From contig DATHRZ010000102.1 of assembly GCA_035464655.1 (NCBI GenBank), forward strand, positions 1 through 64,000: a stretch of 64,000 bases of DNA, read 5' to 3'. The stretch comes from JARFPW01 sp035464655. GTDB taxonomy: Bacteria > Gemmatimonadota > Gemmatimonadetes > Palauibacterales > Palauibacteraceae. Each line of letters opens with the position of its first letter. The stretch's first letter is position 1. Both the position numbers and the translations under genes were made by a program. The notes below the pieces were generated by a model, which saw only the letters and a program-made list of their open reading frames with translations, had not been told where the DNA came from and made no database searches. This document shows positions 24,362 to 32,858 of the stretch, piece after piece.

Positions 24362-25705
24362 TTATCGAAGCAGTGAGCCGAGTCCACCGCCGGCCGCTAG
24401 CCGGGGCGCGAGCTTGCCCATCTGCTTCATCATCTTGCGCATCTCTTTGAACTGCTTGAGCAACCGGTTCACTTCCGACACCGGCCGCCCCGATCCCCGC
24501 GCGATGCGGGCGCGGCGGGATCCGTTGAGGATCTCCGGCCGCCGGCGCTCTTCCGGCGTCATGGACAGCACGATGGCCTCCATGTGGCGAATCCGCTTCG
24601 GATCCACCTCGACCCCCTGGAGCATCTTCGGCTTCACGCCGGGGATCATCTTCAGCATGTTTTCCAGCGGACCCATCTTCTGGATCTGCGAGATCGCCGC
24701 GAGGAAGTCTTCGAGATCGAACCTTCCCTCGCCCAGCACCTTCTTTTCGAGTCGCTCCGTTGCGGCGGGGTCGATCGTCTGCTGCGCCTTCTCGACCAGC
24801 CCGACGATATCGCCCATCTGGAGGATTCGACCTGCCATCCGCTCGGCGTCGAACGCCGTCAGATCCTCGGGCCGCTCTCCCGTACCCACGAACTTCACCG
24901 GCACGCCCAGCACGCCGTGAATCGACAGGGCCGCACCGCCGCGCGCGTCGCCGTCCATCTTCGTCAGGACGACTCCGTCGATCCCGACGGCCTCGTGGAA
25001 GCCTTCGGCGATGCGTACGGCCTCCTGTCCCGTCATGCCGTCGGCGACGAACAGTACCTCGTGCGCCCCGGTCGACCGCTTCAGGTCGGCGATCTCGCGC
25101 ATCAGCGCCTCGTCGGCCTGCAGGCGCCCCGCCGTGTCGAGCAGCACGTGCGTGCGGCCTTCGCGCCGCGCCTCGTCGATCGCCCGTTCCGCCAGGGCGC
25201 CGACATCCTTCGCCGCCGCGTCGTGCACGACCGGCACGCCGATCTGCTCACCCAGCGTCACCAGCTGCTCGCCCGCCGCCGGCCTGTACGGATCGCAGGC
25301 GACCAGCGTCGGCCGCCTTCCGTCCTTCGCAAGCCGCCGGGCGAGCTTGGCCGCCGTCGTCGTCTTCCCGGCGCCCTGCAGCCCGACCAGCATGATCACG
25401 GTCGGGGGCACAGCGGCCGACGCGAGCTCCGCGCCCCCCGCTCCACCCAGCACCTCGACCAGCTCGTCGTGCACGATCTTGACGATCTGATCGCCCGGGC
25501 GAATCGACTTCAGCGCCTCTTCGCCAATCGCCCGCTCCTCGACCCGGCCGAGGAAGTCCTTCGCCACCTGGAAGTTCACGTCGGCTTCCAGCAGGGCCCG
25601 GCGCACCTCGCGCAGGCCCTCGCGCAGCATGGGCGCAGTGATGACGCCGCGGCTTTTCAGCCGGCCGAATACGCCGTCGAGTCTGTCACCCAGCTGTTCA
25701 AACAT
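24362..25705 (-). CDS. ffh: Signal recognition particle GTPase Ffh
   Basis: Ffh binds signal sequences and 4.5S RNA and delivers ribosomes to FtsY. The 447-residue protein has the N-domain, the P-loop GLQGAGKTTTAAKLA, DTAGRLQ, TKMDGDARGGAALS and the GTPase insert. The Met-rich M domain ends with NRLLKQFKEMRKMMKQMGKL. I chose the MFEQLGD start because GGAG sits six bases before it; the ATG pair five codons upstream lacks a site and would overlap a hairpin's T-run. The gene heads the rpsP operon and has its own promoter-like sequence at the end of purA. Confidence 0.95.
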   Translation of the reverse strand: MFEQLGDRLDGVFGRLKSRGVITAPMLREGLREVRRALLEADVNFQVAKDFLGRVEERAIGEEALKSIRPGDQIVKIVHDELVEVLGGAGGAELASAAVPPTVIMLVGLQGAGKTTTAAKLARRLAKDGRRPTLVACDPYRPAAGEQLVTLGEQIGVPVVHDAAAKDVGALAERAIDEARREGRTHVLLDTAGRLQADEALMREIADLKRSTGAHEVLFVADGMTGQEAVRIAEGFHEAVGIDGVVLTKMDGDARGGAALSIHGVLGVPVKFVGTGERPEDLTAFDAERMAGRILQMGDIVGLVEKAQQTIDPAATERLEKKVLGEGRFDLEDFLAAISQIQKMGPLENMLKMIPGVKPKMLQGVEVDPKRIRHMEAIVLSMTPEERRRPEILNGSRRARIARGSGRPVSEVNRLLKQFKEMRKMMKQMGKLAPRLAAGGGLGSLLR

Positions 25706-25721
25706 CACGGGCTCCATCAAA

Positions 25722-25756
25722 CAAAAGACGCGATGCCCGCGGGCAATTCGCGTCTT
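25722..25756 (-). terminator. Intrinsic-terminator-like hairpin between purA and ffh
   Basis: On the minus strand AAGACGCGA and TCGCGTCTT form a 9-bp stem. An inner TGCCC/GGGCA helix makes the structure longer, and TTTTGTTTG follows at once. It looks like the terminator of the purA operon. However, a promoter-like sequence lies upstream of it, so it would also sit in the ffh leader and end transcription unless bypassed. Confidence 0.65.
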
Positions 25757-25762
25757 CCGGTT

Positions 25763-25778
25763 CCGTCGTACGCGACGG
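25763..25778 (-). promoter_or_regulatory. Upstream hairpin that could act as an antiterminator arm for ffh
   Basis: CCGTCG-CGTA-CGACGG is a perfect 6-bp stem just before the terminator-like hairpin. Its TCGCGT stretch is the same as part of the terminator's 3' arm. It could therefore pair with the terminator's 5' arm (ACGCGA) instead, the usual attenuator logic. Six base pairs is modest support. Confidence 0.3.
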
Positions 25779-25797
25779 GCCGGCCAAAGAGCCGTTT

Positions 25798-25826
25798 ATT
25801 ATAGAGCGGAGAACCGCTTCAGGCAA
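25798..25826 (-). promoter_or_regulatory. Near-consensus sigma-70 promoter for the ffh operon, overlapping the purA stop
   Basis: TTGCCT, a 17-base spacer and a perfect TATAAT read on the minus strand, with the -35 box covering the last codons and stop of purA. The predicted start is about 85 bases before the ffh ATG. It is the best -10 match I found in the gaps of this GC-rich window. Confidence 0.65.
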
Positions 25827-27126
25827 CGCTTCCCGGCGCCACGGGAACGATCTGGCTGCGGGTCGATCCGACGCTGACATAGCGGATCGGCACGCCGGAT
25901 ACCGCCTGGACGCGTTTCAGGTAGGATCGGGCCGCCTCGGGAAGGGCGTCCCAGGTACGGCAGTCCTCGGTCGAGGCCATCCAGCCGGCCACGGTCTCGT
26001 ACACGGGCCGGACACGCTCGAGGTCTTCGGTTCGCGCGGGCAGCGTGGGTCGGCTGACTCCATCGAGTTCGTAGCCCACGCCGAGCTCGATTTCTTCGAA
26101 CGTGTCGAGCACGTCGAGCTTCGTGACAGCCAGCGCCGTGAGACCGTTCACGGCGGCGGCGTGCCGCACGACCACGCCGTCGAACCAGCCGGGCCGCCGC
26201 GGCCGGCCGGTCGTCGCCCCGAACTCGCCGCCGAGGGTTCGCAGGTGCTCGGCTGCGCTCCCCTCGAGCTCGGTGGGCAGCGGCCCGTTTCCGACCCGCG
26301 TCGTGTACGCCTTGACCACGCCCAGGACTTCGTCGATCAGGGTCGGGCCGATGCCGACGCCCACGGCCGCGCCACCCGCCGTCGTATTGGACGACGTCAC
26401 GTACGGATAGGTGCCATGGTCGACGTCGAGGAGCGAACCCTGCGCGCCCTCGAGCAGGACGCGGCCGCCCTCGTCGAGCTTCGCGCGGATTTCCTCCCCC
26501 GTGTCGGTCGCCATGGTCAGCAGACCGGCGGCGACGGCCTCGAGGCGATCCATGGTCTCGGTCGGGTTCGCGCGCTCGGCGGCCCCGTAGGCCTCGAGAC
26601 GCTCGTTGGCGTCCTCGCACCGCTGCTCGACCACCGTCCGCACGGCCACGAGGTCGACCAGGTCGCACACCCGGATTCCCGTGCGCGCGACCTTGTCCCG
26701 GTAGGCCGGACCGATGCCGCGGCGGGTCGTGCCGATCTCGCCGCCCGCCCGCCGGGCCTCCCGCGCGCCGTCGAGCAGGCGATGGTAGGGAAGCACGAGG
26801 TGGGTGCGCCACGAGATCCCGAGCCGACCGGTGATCTCGATGCCCCGCCCCTCGAGCGCTTCGATTTCCTCGCTCAGCGTCCACGGATCGACCACCACGC
26901 CGTTGCCGAGCAGGCAGCGGACGGACGGATAGAGGGCACCCGATGGAATGAGGTGGAGGATGAACTCCTCGCCGCCCGTCTGCACCGTGTGGCCCGCGTT
27001 CGCGCCGCCCTGGTAGCGCGCGACGATATCGGCCTGCTCGGCCAGCACGTCGGTGATCTTTCCCTTCCCCTCGTCACCCCACTGGGCGCCGACGAGGACT
27101 ACACACCGGGCCGATTCGTCGAACAT
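25819..27126 (-). CDS. purA: Adenylosuccinate synthetase
   Basis: PurA joins IMP and aspartate using GTP, the first committed step to AMP. The 435-residue protein has the family start VVLVGAQWGDEGKGKITDVL, with catalytic Asp and the GDEGKGK loop, then GGANAGHTV with the catalytic His, and TTRRGIGPAYRDKVAR. EGAQGSLLDVDHGTYPYVTS, GVVKAYTTRVG and a C-terminal VSVGSTRSQ follow. It starts two bases after the dapA-family stop, so it is co-transcribed with it. Confidence 0.96.
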   Translation of the reverse strand: MFDESARCVVLVGAQWGDEGKGKITDVLAEQADIVARYQGGANAGHTVQTGGEEFILHLIPSGALYPSVRCLLGNGVVVDPWTLSEEIEALEGRGIEITGRLGISWRTHLVLPYHRLLDGAREARRAGGEIGTTRRGIGPAYRDKVARTGIRVCDLVDLVAVRTVVEQRCEDANERLEAYGAAERANPTETMDRLEAVAAGLLTMATDTGEEIRAKLDEGGRVLLEGAQGSLLDVDHGTYPYVTSSNTTAGGAAVGVGIGPTLIDEVLGVVKAYTTRVGNGPLPTELEGSAAEHLRTLGGEFGATTGRPRRPGWFDGVVVRHAAAVNGLTALAVTKLDVLDTFEEIELGVGYELDGVSRPTLPARTEDLERVRPVYETVAGWMASTEDCRTWDALPEAARSYLKRVQAVSGVPIRYVSVGSTRSQIVPVAPGSVA

Positions 27127-27128
27127 GG

Positions 27129-28043
27129 TCAGCTCCTCGCTTCGGCCGGTTCGAGCACCCCGGCGGACTCCAGCGCCTCGCGAATCGCCGTGCGAGCGGT
27201 CTCGTCGGGCCGCAGGAGCGGCGGGCGGGGCGGCCCGCCGTGGAATCCGAGCAGATCGAGCGCCGCCTTGACCCCCGGTACGCCCGTTCCGGCGACCACG
27301 GCCCGATGCAGCGGGCCGATCCGCTCCTGGAGCCGCCCCGCTTCGACGGCCCTACCGGCCGTGAACGCCGCATGCAGCGCCGTCGCCGCCTCGGGGGCCA
27401 GCAGTCCCACGGCCACGATGCCGCCGCGCGCACCGATCTCGAGGCCGGAGTAAAGGTGCGTTCCGGCCCCCACGAGTACGCTCGCCTCCTCGCCGCACAC
27501 CTCGCACAGGGCCCCGAGATTCTGCACGTCGCCCGACGAATCCTTGATACCGACGACATTTCCGTGGCGAATCAGCTCGCCGACCAGGTCGGGCGCGAGG
27601 TCGACGGGTACGAACTTCGGTACGTGGTAGAGAAGAACCGGAACCGGCGAGGCGTCGGCCACTTCCCAGAAGTGCAGCCGCAGCGCCTCGGGCGTCATCT
27701 GCGCCCGATAGTAGTAGGGCGGATGCACGAGTACGGCGTCGGCGCCCACGTCGGCGGCTTCCTTCGACGCGCGGATCGTGGCCCGCGTCGACTGGCGCCC
27801 CGTGCCGGCGATGAGCACGCGGCCTTCGGGCAGCGCCTCACGCGCCGCGCGGAGTGCCGCGAGCGTTTCGGCCGGTTCGAGAAGCACGGCCTCGCCGGTC
27901 GATCCGCCGACCAGCACGCCGGCGATCGGATGCGCGGACCAGCGCCGCAGGTTGGCCGACAGGGCGGTCAGATCGAGCTCTCCGTCGGATCCGAACGGCG
28001 TGGTGACGGGCAGGTAGACGCCCTGGAACTTCAACTCCGGCAT
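27129..28043 (-). CDS. DapA-family Schiff-base aldolase/synthase
   Basis: The 304-residue protein is a TIM-barrel member of the dihydrodipicolinate synthase / N-acetylneuraminate lyase family. It has PVTTPFGSDGELDL, LVGGSTGEAVLL (the GGSTGE carboxylate-binding motif), LVHPPYYYRAQ, LLYHVPKF and the lysine motif VGIKDSSGD, where Lys forms the Schiff base. True DapA uses pyruvate and aspartate semialdehyde; close relatives are 4-hydroxy-2-oxoglutarate and KDG aldolases. The YHVPKF and KDSSGD variants do not decide between them, so no gene symbol is given. A neighbouring hydroxyacid dehydrogenase could hint at sugar- or hydroxyproline-acid metabolism; lysA lies elsewhere in the window. Confidence 0.85.
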   Translation of the reverse strand: MPELKFQGVYLPVTTPFGSDGELDLTALSANLRRWSAHPIAGVLVGGSTGEAVLLEPAETLAALRAAREALPEGRVLIAGTGRQSTRATIRASKEAADVGADAVLVHPPYYYRAQMTPEALRLHFWEVADASPVPVLLYHVPKFVPVDLAPDLVGELIRHGNVVGIKDSSGDVQNLGALCEVCGEEASVLVGAGTHLYSGLEIGARGGIVAVGLLAPEAATALHAAFTAGRAVEAGRLQERIGPLHRAVVAGTGVPGVKAALDLLGFHGGPPRPPLLRPDETARTAIREALESAGVLEPAEARS

Positions 28044-28059
28044 GTCGCGCCTTTCACGT

Positions 28060-29088
28060 TCAGTAGCCCCGCTTTCGGTCAACGAGGTTGACCAGCTCTT
28101 CCCCTCGAAGGTATCGCCCGAGGTTGTCGGCCATCAGGTCCGACTGTCGCTCCCAGAAGCGCGGAGACACCGAACCGGCGTGCGGCGTGGCGAGCAGGTT
28201 CGGCAGCTCGAGCAGCGGACTGTCGGCGCGCAAGGGCTCGGTCGCGAACACATCCAGGGCCGCCCCTCGCAGCGTCCCGCGCTTCAGGGCGTCGACGAGT
28301 GCCGCTTCGTCCACCAGGCTGCCGCGCGCCAGGTTGAGCAGCACGCAATCCTCGCGCAGGCCGGCCAGCATCCGGCGGTCGACCAGCGATTCGGTCTCCG
28401 ACGTCTCGGGCAGCGACAGTACGACATAGTGCGCATCGGCCACGGCGTCGGCGAGGCCGTCGGGACCGAACACCCGGTCGACCTCGTCGCTCCCCGGCCG
28501 GTCGGGCCGGGCGCGCACGGCCGTGACACGCATGCCGAGCGCGTGCGCCCTGCGGCCGATCTCGGCGCCGATCCCGCCGTATCCGACGATCGTCAGGTTG
28601 CTGCCGCCGAGCTCGCGGAGCGGATGCCCGTGCGCCGCCAGGGCGTCGTAGGGCCACGGGTCGTTGCTCCGATTCACGATGTCGAACCCGCGGGCGAAGT
28701 ACAGCATCGCCCCGATCGCCCATTCGGCCAGCGGCGGCCCGTAGATGCCCGCAGAGTTCGTGAACAGGAGATCGTCCCGGCCGAGCCCCGCCAGCGTCGA
28801 GCGAACCCCCGCAGCCGCCGAATGCACCCACTGCAGCTCGGCTCCGTGGCGCACGACGTCGGCCGGCACCCCGAACCCGAAGTAAATCTCGGCCCCCTCG
28901 ACGGCTGCCAGCACCTCAGATGGCACCTCGGTCGCTCCGTCACCGGCGGCGTCGGCGTCGACCTCCACCGACTCGACGTCCCAGTTCGGACCGGCGATGT
29001 CGCCCAGGCGGCGGAGGGTGTCGGCCGGGATCGACCAGGTCGGGTAGCGGCTGGAATGAATCCATACGACGAGCCGGCGGTGTGCCAT
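28060..29088 (-). CDS. D-2-hydroxyacid dehydrogenase (NAD-dependent)
   Basis: The 342-residue protein belongs to the D-isomer 2-hydroxyacid dehydrogenase family, which includes glyoxylate/hydroxypyruvate reductases and GhrA-like enzymes. The central NAD-binding domain has IVGYGGIGAEIGRRA. The catalytic set is the Arg of NLARGSLVDE, the Glu of FATEPL and the His of LATPHAGSV. The N-terminal substrate domain has FTNSAGIYGPPLAEWAIG. The start is the ATG 14 bases after the trpS stop; the much longer open frame upstream is only the shadow of trpS. The substrate is unknown. Confidence 0.88.
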   Translation of the reverse strand: MAHRRLVVWIHSSRYPTWSIPADTLRRLGDIAGPNWDVESVEVDADAAGDGATEVPSEVLAAVEGAEIYFGFGVPADVVRHGAELQWVHSAAAGVRSTLAGLGRDDLLFTNSAGIYGPPLAEWAIGAMLYFARGFDIVNRSNDPWPYDALAAHGHPLRELGGSNLTIVGYGGIGAEIGRRAHALGMRVTAVRARPDRPGSDEVDRVFGPDGLADAVADAHYVVLSLPETSETESLVDRRMLAGLREDCVLLNLARGSLVDEAALVDALKRGTLRGAALDVFATEPLRADSPLLELPNLLATPHAGSVSPRFWERQSDLMADNLGRYLRGEELVNLVDRKRGY

Positions 29089-29102
29089 CGGACCGACCTC
29101 GC

Positions 29103-30095
29103 TCAGGAGGGACGCCCGAGGCCCATGCGGGCCCGGACTTCCGACATCGTCTCGCCGGCGACGCGGCGCGCCGTCGCCGCACCGTCCGCGAGAATCGTCC
29201 ACACGCGCTCGGGATCGGCCCGCAACTCGTCCGCCCGTTCGCGAATCGGCGCCAGGTAGTCGGCCAGGTTCTCGGCGAGGCGCCCCTTGCACTCCACGCA
29301 GCCGATCCCGGCCGTCTGGCAGAGGATCTCGATGTCCTGGCGCTCTTCGATCGGCGTCACGTGCCCGTGCAGGTCGAACACGTTGCACACGTGAGGGTTG
29401 CCCGGGTCGTCCTTGCGCACGCGAGCGGGGTCGGTGACCGCCGTCCGGACGGTGGCGCGCAACTCGTCGGGCTCGGCCAGGAGCGGGATCGCGTTCCCCT
29501 TCGACTTCGACATCTTCGCCACCCCGTCGAGGCCGAGAATCCGGGCCCCGACCGTGAGCAGGGGCTTCGGCTCGGGAAAGTACTCGCCGAACCGGCTGTT
29601 CCAGCGCCGCGCAACCTCGCGCGTCAGCTCGAGATGCTGCTGCTGATCGGCCCCCACCGGCACGTGCGCCGCCCGATACAGCAGAATGTCCGCCGCCTGG
29701 AGGATCGGGTAGGTCAGCAACCCCGCGTTCACGGCCCCGAACTGGTCGGACTTGTCCTTGAACTGCGTCATCCGGTGGAGCTCGCCGAGCGGCGTCACGG
29801 CGCTGAGCAGCCACTGGAGCTCGGCGTGCTGGGGCACGTCGGACTGCACGAACAGGGTGCAGCGCTCCGGATCGAGCCCGCTCGCCAGCAACCCCACGGC
29901 GAGGTCGAACACACGCCCCGTCATCTCCGTCGGCTCGTAAGGGATCGTTACGGCATGCAGATCGACGATGCAGTAAAAGCAATCGTATTCGTCGATCAGC
30001 CGTACCCAGTTCTGCACGGCACCCAGGTAGTTGCCGAGATGCAGCTCGCCGGAAGGCTGGATGCCGCTCAGAATTCGGGGTTTACGCTGGGTCAT
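29103..30095 (-). CDS. trpS: Tryptophanyl-tRNA synthetase
   Basis: TrpS charges tRNA-Trp. The 330-residue class I synthetase shows LSGIQPSGELHLGNYLGA with the HIGH-like HLGN motif, YPILQAADILLYRA, VPVGADQQQHLELTREVA and the KMSKS loop as AKMSKSKGN. It also has DPARVRKDDPGNP and the C-terminal CVECKGRLAENL. I chose the ATG over a GTG one codon upstream. It heads the trpS-dehydrogenase-dapA family-purA run, behind a promoter-like sequence. Confidence 0.95.
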   Translation of the reverse strand: MTQRKPRILSGIQPSGELHLGNYLGAVQNWVRLIDEYDCFYCIVDLHAVTIPYEPTEMTGRVFDLAVGLLASGLDPERCTLFVQSDVPQHAELQWLLSAVTPLGELHRMTQFKDKSDQFGAVNAGLLTYPILQAADILLYRAAHVPVGADQQQHLELTREVARRWNSRFGEYFPEPKPLLTVGARILGLDGVAKMSKSKGNAIPLLAEPDELRATVRTAVTDPARVRKDDPGNPHVCNVFDLHGHVTPIEERQDIEILCQTAGIGCVECKGRLAENLADYLAPIRERADELRADPERVWTILADGAATARRVAGETMSEVRARMGLGRPS

Positions 30096-30164
30096 CACGG
30101 TCGGTTTGCGGTGGTCGGGGCCGGCTGTTCGACACCGGATCCAGGCTTCGCGGCAGGCCGCTTG

Positions 30165-30193
30165 AAGGTAGTCGCGACCCGGGAGACGGGCAA
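30165..30193 (-). promoter_or_regulatory. Weak sigma-70-like promoter upstream of trpS
   Basis: TTGCCC, a 17-base spacer and TACCTT lie about 70 bases before the trpS ATG. The -10 box matches only three of six consensus bases, so this is a candidate only. Confidence 0.3.
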
Positions 30194-30214
30194 CAACGGA
30201 CGGCAGCGGACGGC

Positions 30215-30360
30215 GGGGTGGCGGGGCGCGATCGGCGGAACTGGGGGACTGGCGCCGCGCGGCGGCGTGGCCCGGCGGCGTCCGGCGGTGTGGCCGTTGT
30301 GGCGGCGCCCGGCGGCCGAGACCCGGGGCGTGGCTCAGCGGCGTCCGGCGGCGCTCAGCG
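30215..30360 (+). repeat. GGC-rich low-complexity spacer with a 14-bp direct repeat
   Basis: The stretch is built mostly of GGC, GGCGG and GGCGT words. GCGGCGTCCGGCGG occurs twice, 63 bases apart (30275 and 30338). It is part of the longest gene-poor gap in the window (about 640 bases between trpS and the phosphatase gene). No intact gene, RNA or regular tandem array is seen in it. Confidence 0.55.
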
Positions 30361-30390
30361 GCCGATGCCTGGAGCGCGTCATCGTGGCAT

Positions 30391-30531
30391 CAACGGTCCA
30401 TCAAGAATCCGGCCGCGGCGCTCGCGGGCCGGCACGACGCGCTCGGCATCCCCATCGACCCCTGGACCGCCACCCCCGAGTGGGAGGGCGACCGGCTCGA
30501 CCTCGACTGGGCCCTGTTCACCCTCCGGTAG
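30391..30531 (+). pseudogene. Possible C-terminal remnant of an HNH endonuclease-type protein
   Basis: A frame ending in TAG reads RHDALGIPIDPWTATPEWEG, then DRLDLDWALFTLR. This pattern (short helix, xIDPxTxxPxWxGERxDxxWAxxxL, stop) resembles the tail of DUF222/HNH endonuclease family proteins, from memory. No start codon, no HNH motif and no further similarity lie upstream; the frame turns into GGC-rich sequence. If the match is right, more than 90% of the gene is gone. It could also be a chance reading frame. Confidence 0.35.
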
Positions 30532-30734
30532 CGGGGGCGGCCACGTTCCGGTCGCGGGCGGGTGATGCTCGGGGTAGGCGACGGGGGACAGGCGGCGTCT
30601 CCGCGGAGACGCCGGCCGGCGCGACATGTCTCCCCCGGGGGTAGCCGCATACCTTCCCCTTCGCTCGCGCGAAGTTTGGCAAGCGAGCGCGCCGAACGAT
30701 CGTACCGCACGTCTTTCACGCACGGGTGAACATC

Positions 30735-31622
30735 ATGTCCGACCTCTCTGACCTTCTGGCGGCCGCCCGGCGGGCGGCCGAAGCCGCAGCGGATGTCCAC
30801 CGCGCAGCGGCCGGACGGGTCGATCCCACGCGCTGGCAGGAGAAGGGCCGCTCCGACTTCGTCACGGAGGTCGACCTCGAGGCGGAGCGGACAATCGTCG
30901 GCATCCTGCTCGACACCTTCCCGGAGCACCGGATCCTCGCGGAGGAGAGCGCGGGCGACGCGCCAGACGCAGCATCGGACCTCGCACCGGAAGCGGCACT
31001 GGAAGCCGCCTCCTCCTCCGCCCCCGTCCGCTGGATCATCGACCCGCTGGACGGCACGACGAACTGGCTGCACGGCTACCCGGAGTACGCCGTGTCGATC
31101 GCGGCGGAGGACGAAGCTGGCCTGGCGGCCGCCGTCGTGTTGAACTCCGCGACGGGCGAGTGCTTCGAGGCCACACGGGGCGGGGGCGCCCGGCTCGACG
31201 GGGGACCGATCCGGGTGTCGGCGCTGGAGGAGCTCCGCCTCGCGCTCGTCGGCACCGGGTTCCCGTTCAAACGACTTGAGACCCTGCCGGCCTACCTCGA
31301 GACGTTCAGCACCGTGCTGAGGACGACATCGGGGATCCGGCGGGCTGGCTCGGCGGCGCTCGACCTGTGCGACGTGGCGTGCGGGCGGCTCGACGCGTTC
31401 TTCGAGTTCCACCTCATGCCGTGGGACGTGGCGGCGGGGGCGCTGATCGTGCAGGAAGCAGGCGGCTGGTTCGAGCCGCTGGCCGTGCCGGGGCTCGAGG
31501 CCGAGGGGGCCGGCTCGCCCGTCGCGTCGCTGCCGACGGGCGGCTACGTGGCCGGCGGCCCCGGGGTTCGGACCGCCTTTCTGGGGCTGATGCCACTCGG
31601 GTCGACGGCGGCGAACGGCTGA
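30735..31622 (+). CDS. Inositol monophosphatase family protein
   Basis: The family hydrolyses inositol-1-phosphate or related sugar phosphates and 3'-phosphoadenosines, using two or three Mg ions. The 295-residue protein has DFVTEVDLEAE, ILAEESAGD with the metal-binding Glu, WIIDPLDGTTNWLHGYPEYA (motif DPLDGTTN) and the C-terminal PWDVAAGALIVQEAGG with the last Asp. An Ala-rich insert of about 25 residues lies between the EES and DPLDGTTN motifs, longer than usual. The start is the ATG five bases after GGTGA; a GTG three codons upstream is the alternative. It stands alone on the plus strand and converges on pspA. Confidence 0.9.
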   Translation: MSDLSDLLAAARRAAEAAADVHRAAAGRVDPTRWQEKGRSDFVTEVDLEAERTIVGILLDTFPEHRILAEESAGDAPDAASDLAPEAALEAASSSAPVRWIIDPLDGTTNWLHGYPEYAVSIAAEDEAGLAAAVVLNSATGECFEATRGGGARLDGGPIRVSALEELRLALVGTGFPFKRLETLPAYLETFSTVLRTTSGIRRAGSAALDLCDVACGRLDAFFEFHLMPWDVAAGALIVQEAGGWFEPLAVPGLEAEGAGSPVASLPTGGYVAGGPGVRTAFLGLMPLGSTAANG

Positions 31623-31635
31623 GCGAACTTCCGGC

Positions 31636-32469
31636 TCAGGCCGAGTCGGCTTCCTCGTCCTCCGCGCCCATCTCGTCGGCCGTCGCATCGTCGGCGCTCA
31701 GGTCCTCCTCGATCGCCTCGATATCGGCGTCGACGACCTTGAGGCCCGAGTTGCCCTCGAGCGCCTTCGGCTCGTCGGCCTCGGCGGGCCCGAGCAGGCC
31801 CATGTCGCGCTTCAGGGCGAGCAGGCGGTCTTCGACGTCGGCGTCGCTGTCGGACTCGAGCATCACGAACTCGCGGCTCAGGTCGTCGCCCTCGAGCTCC
31901 TCGGTGACCTCGGCGGCCGCGATCGCATGGCGCTCGGTCTCCTCGATCTTCTCGACCATCTGGTCGAACGCCCGGAACGCGCTCTTGTCCTGTAGCCCGG
32001 CCATCGTGTCGTGGATTCGCCGCTGGGCCTGGGCGCGCTTCTGCTTGGCGATCAGGAGGTTCTTCTTGCGCTTCGCCTCCTCGATCTTCGCATTGAGCTG
32101 GCGCAACGAGTCCTTGAGCCGCTCGGTCTCCTCGCGGTGCTTGACCCATTGCTCTTCCAACTCGCCCGCGTTGCTCGCGTGCTCCTGCCCGCGGATCAGC
32201 GCCTGCTTCGCCAGGTCGTCGCGGCCCTCGCGCACCGCGAGGCGCGCCCGGCGTTCCCATTCTCTCGCCTGCTTGCGCTCGTCTTCGACCTGCATACGCA
32301 GTTTGCGCTCGTCGGCGATCGCCACGGCCACTTCCTGCTTGGCCTGGGCGAGCTGCTTGCGCATGTCCTCGATGACCTGCACGAGCATCTTCTCGGGGTT
32401 CTCGGCCTTGGCGATCAGATCGTTGATATTCGATCGCAGAAGCCGGGAGAGCCTATCGAACAGTCCCAT
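31636..32469 (-). CDS. pspA: PspA/IM30 (ESCRT-III-like) membrane-stress protein
   Basis: PspA/IM30 proteins form large helical assemblies that bind and repair stressed membranes. The 277-residue protein starts with MGLFDRLSRLLRSNINDLI, the amphipathic membrane-binding helix. Long coiled-coil helices follow (ENPEKMLVQVIEDMRKQLAQ, then many Glu/Lys/Arg heptads), and the tail after about 210 is acidic. Length and pattern fit the family. It is the last of three adjacent genes with ybjN-like and PspB-like genes; the ybjN-like stop is only five bases upstream. Confidence 0.92.
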   Translation of the reverse strand: MGLFDRLSRLLRSNINDLIAKAENPEKMLVQVIEDMRKQLAQAKQEVAVAIADERKLRMQVEDERKQAREWERRARLAVREGRDDLAKQALIRGQEHASNAGELEEQWVKHREETERLKDSLRQLNAKIEEAKRKKNLLIAKQKRAQAQRRIHDTMAGLQDKSAFRAFDQMVEKIEETERHAIAAAEVTEELEGDDLSREFVMLESDSDADVEDRLLALKRDMGLLGPAEADEPKALEGNSGLKVVDADIEAIEEDLSADDATADEMGAEDEEADSA

Positions 32470-32474
32470 GTGAA

Positions 32475-32858
32475 TCAGCCCGGTGTGAGTTGGTCTTTGT
32501 GCGATGAGAGGGCGAGCGACAGGCTCTCGAGTGACGCCTGGAACTCCGTGAAGTCCAGGTTTTCGAGTTCCAGGGCGTCGCTGAGCACGATCTCGCCGTC
32601 CTCGAGGCCGTAAGCGCCGTGAACCAGGTCGCTCGCGTTCAGCTCGAGAAGACGCTTGTATACCGCCAGTCGGTCGGCGTCGTTGTCGGGCTCCGGAAGC
32701 ACGGCGGACCGGAGGATCACGAGTGGCGGCGAGTAGCTCAGCACGATCGACGAGCGACCGCTGCGATCGGGATCCACGATCCACAGGCTCTCGCCGATCT
32801 CCTCGAAATCCAGCTCCATGCGGATCATGAAACTCTCGAAGTCTTCTCGACTGATCAT
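32475..32858 (-). CDS. YbjN-domain (type III chaperone-like fold) protein
   Basis: The 127-residue protein begins FESFMIRMELDFEEIGESLW and continues with ILRSAVLPEPDN, YKRLLELNASDLVHGAYGLE and a C-terminal SLESLSLALSS helix. This is the alpha-beta pattern of YbjN/DUF1821 proteins, which share a fold with type III secretion chaperones. Those small acidic proteins are often found beside PspA homologues in Gemmatimonadota-like and actinobacterial genomes. It is likely a binding partner for PspA. Its ATG overlaps the upstream stop as ATGA, and the pspA start follows closely. Confidence 0.72.
   Translation of the reverse strand: MISREDFESFMIRMELDFEEIGESLWIVDPDRSGRSSIVLSYSPPLVILRSAVLPEPDNDADRLAVYKRLLELNASDLVHGAYGLEDGEIVLSDALELENLDFTEFQASLESLSLALSSHKDQLTPG

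Noticed and set aside
28060..29982. Fusion of the hydroxyacid dehydrogenase with a longer N-terminal part
   Set aside because: The added 298 codons are the out-of-frame reading of trpS, Arg/Ala/Gly-rich and without motifs.
30215..30360. GGC-rich repeats as a possible CRISPR array or tandem repeat
   Set aside because: Only one 14-bp word recurs, and only twice; there is no regular unit or spacer length. No cas gene is in the window.
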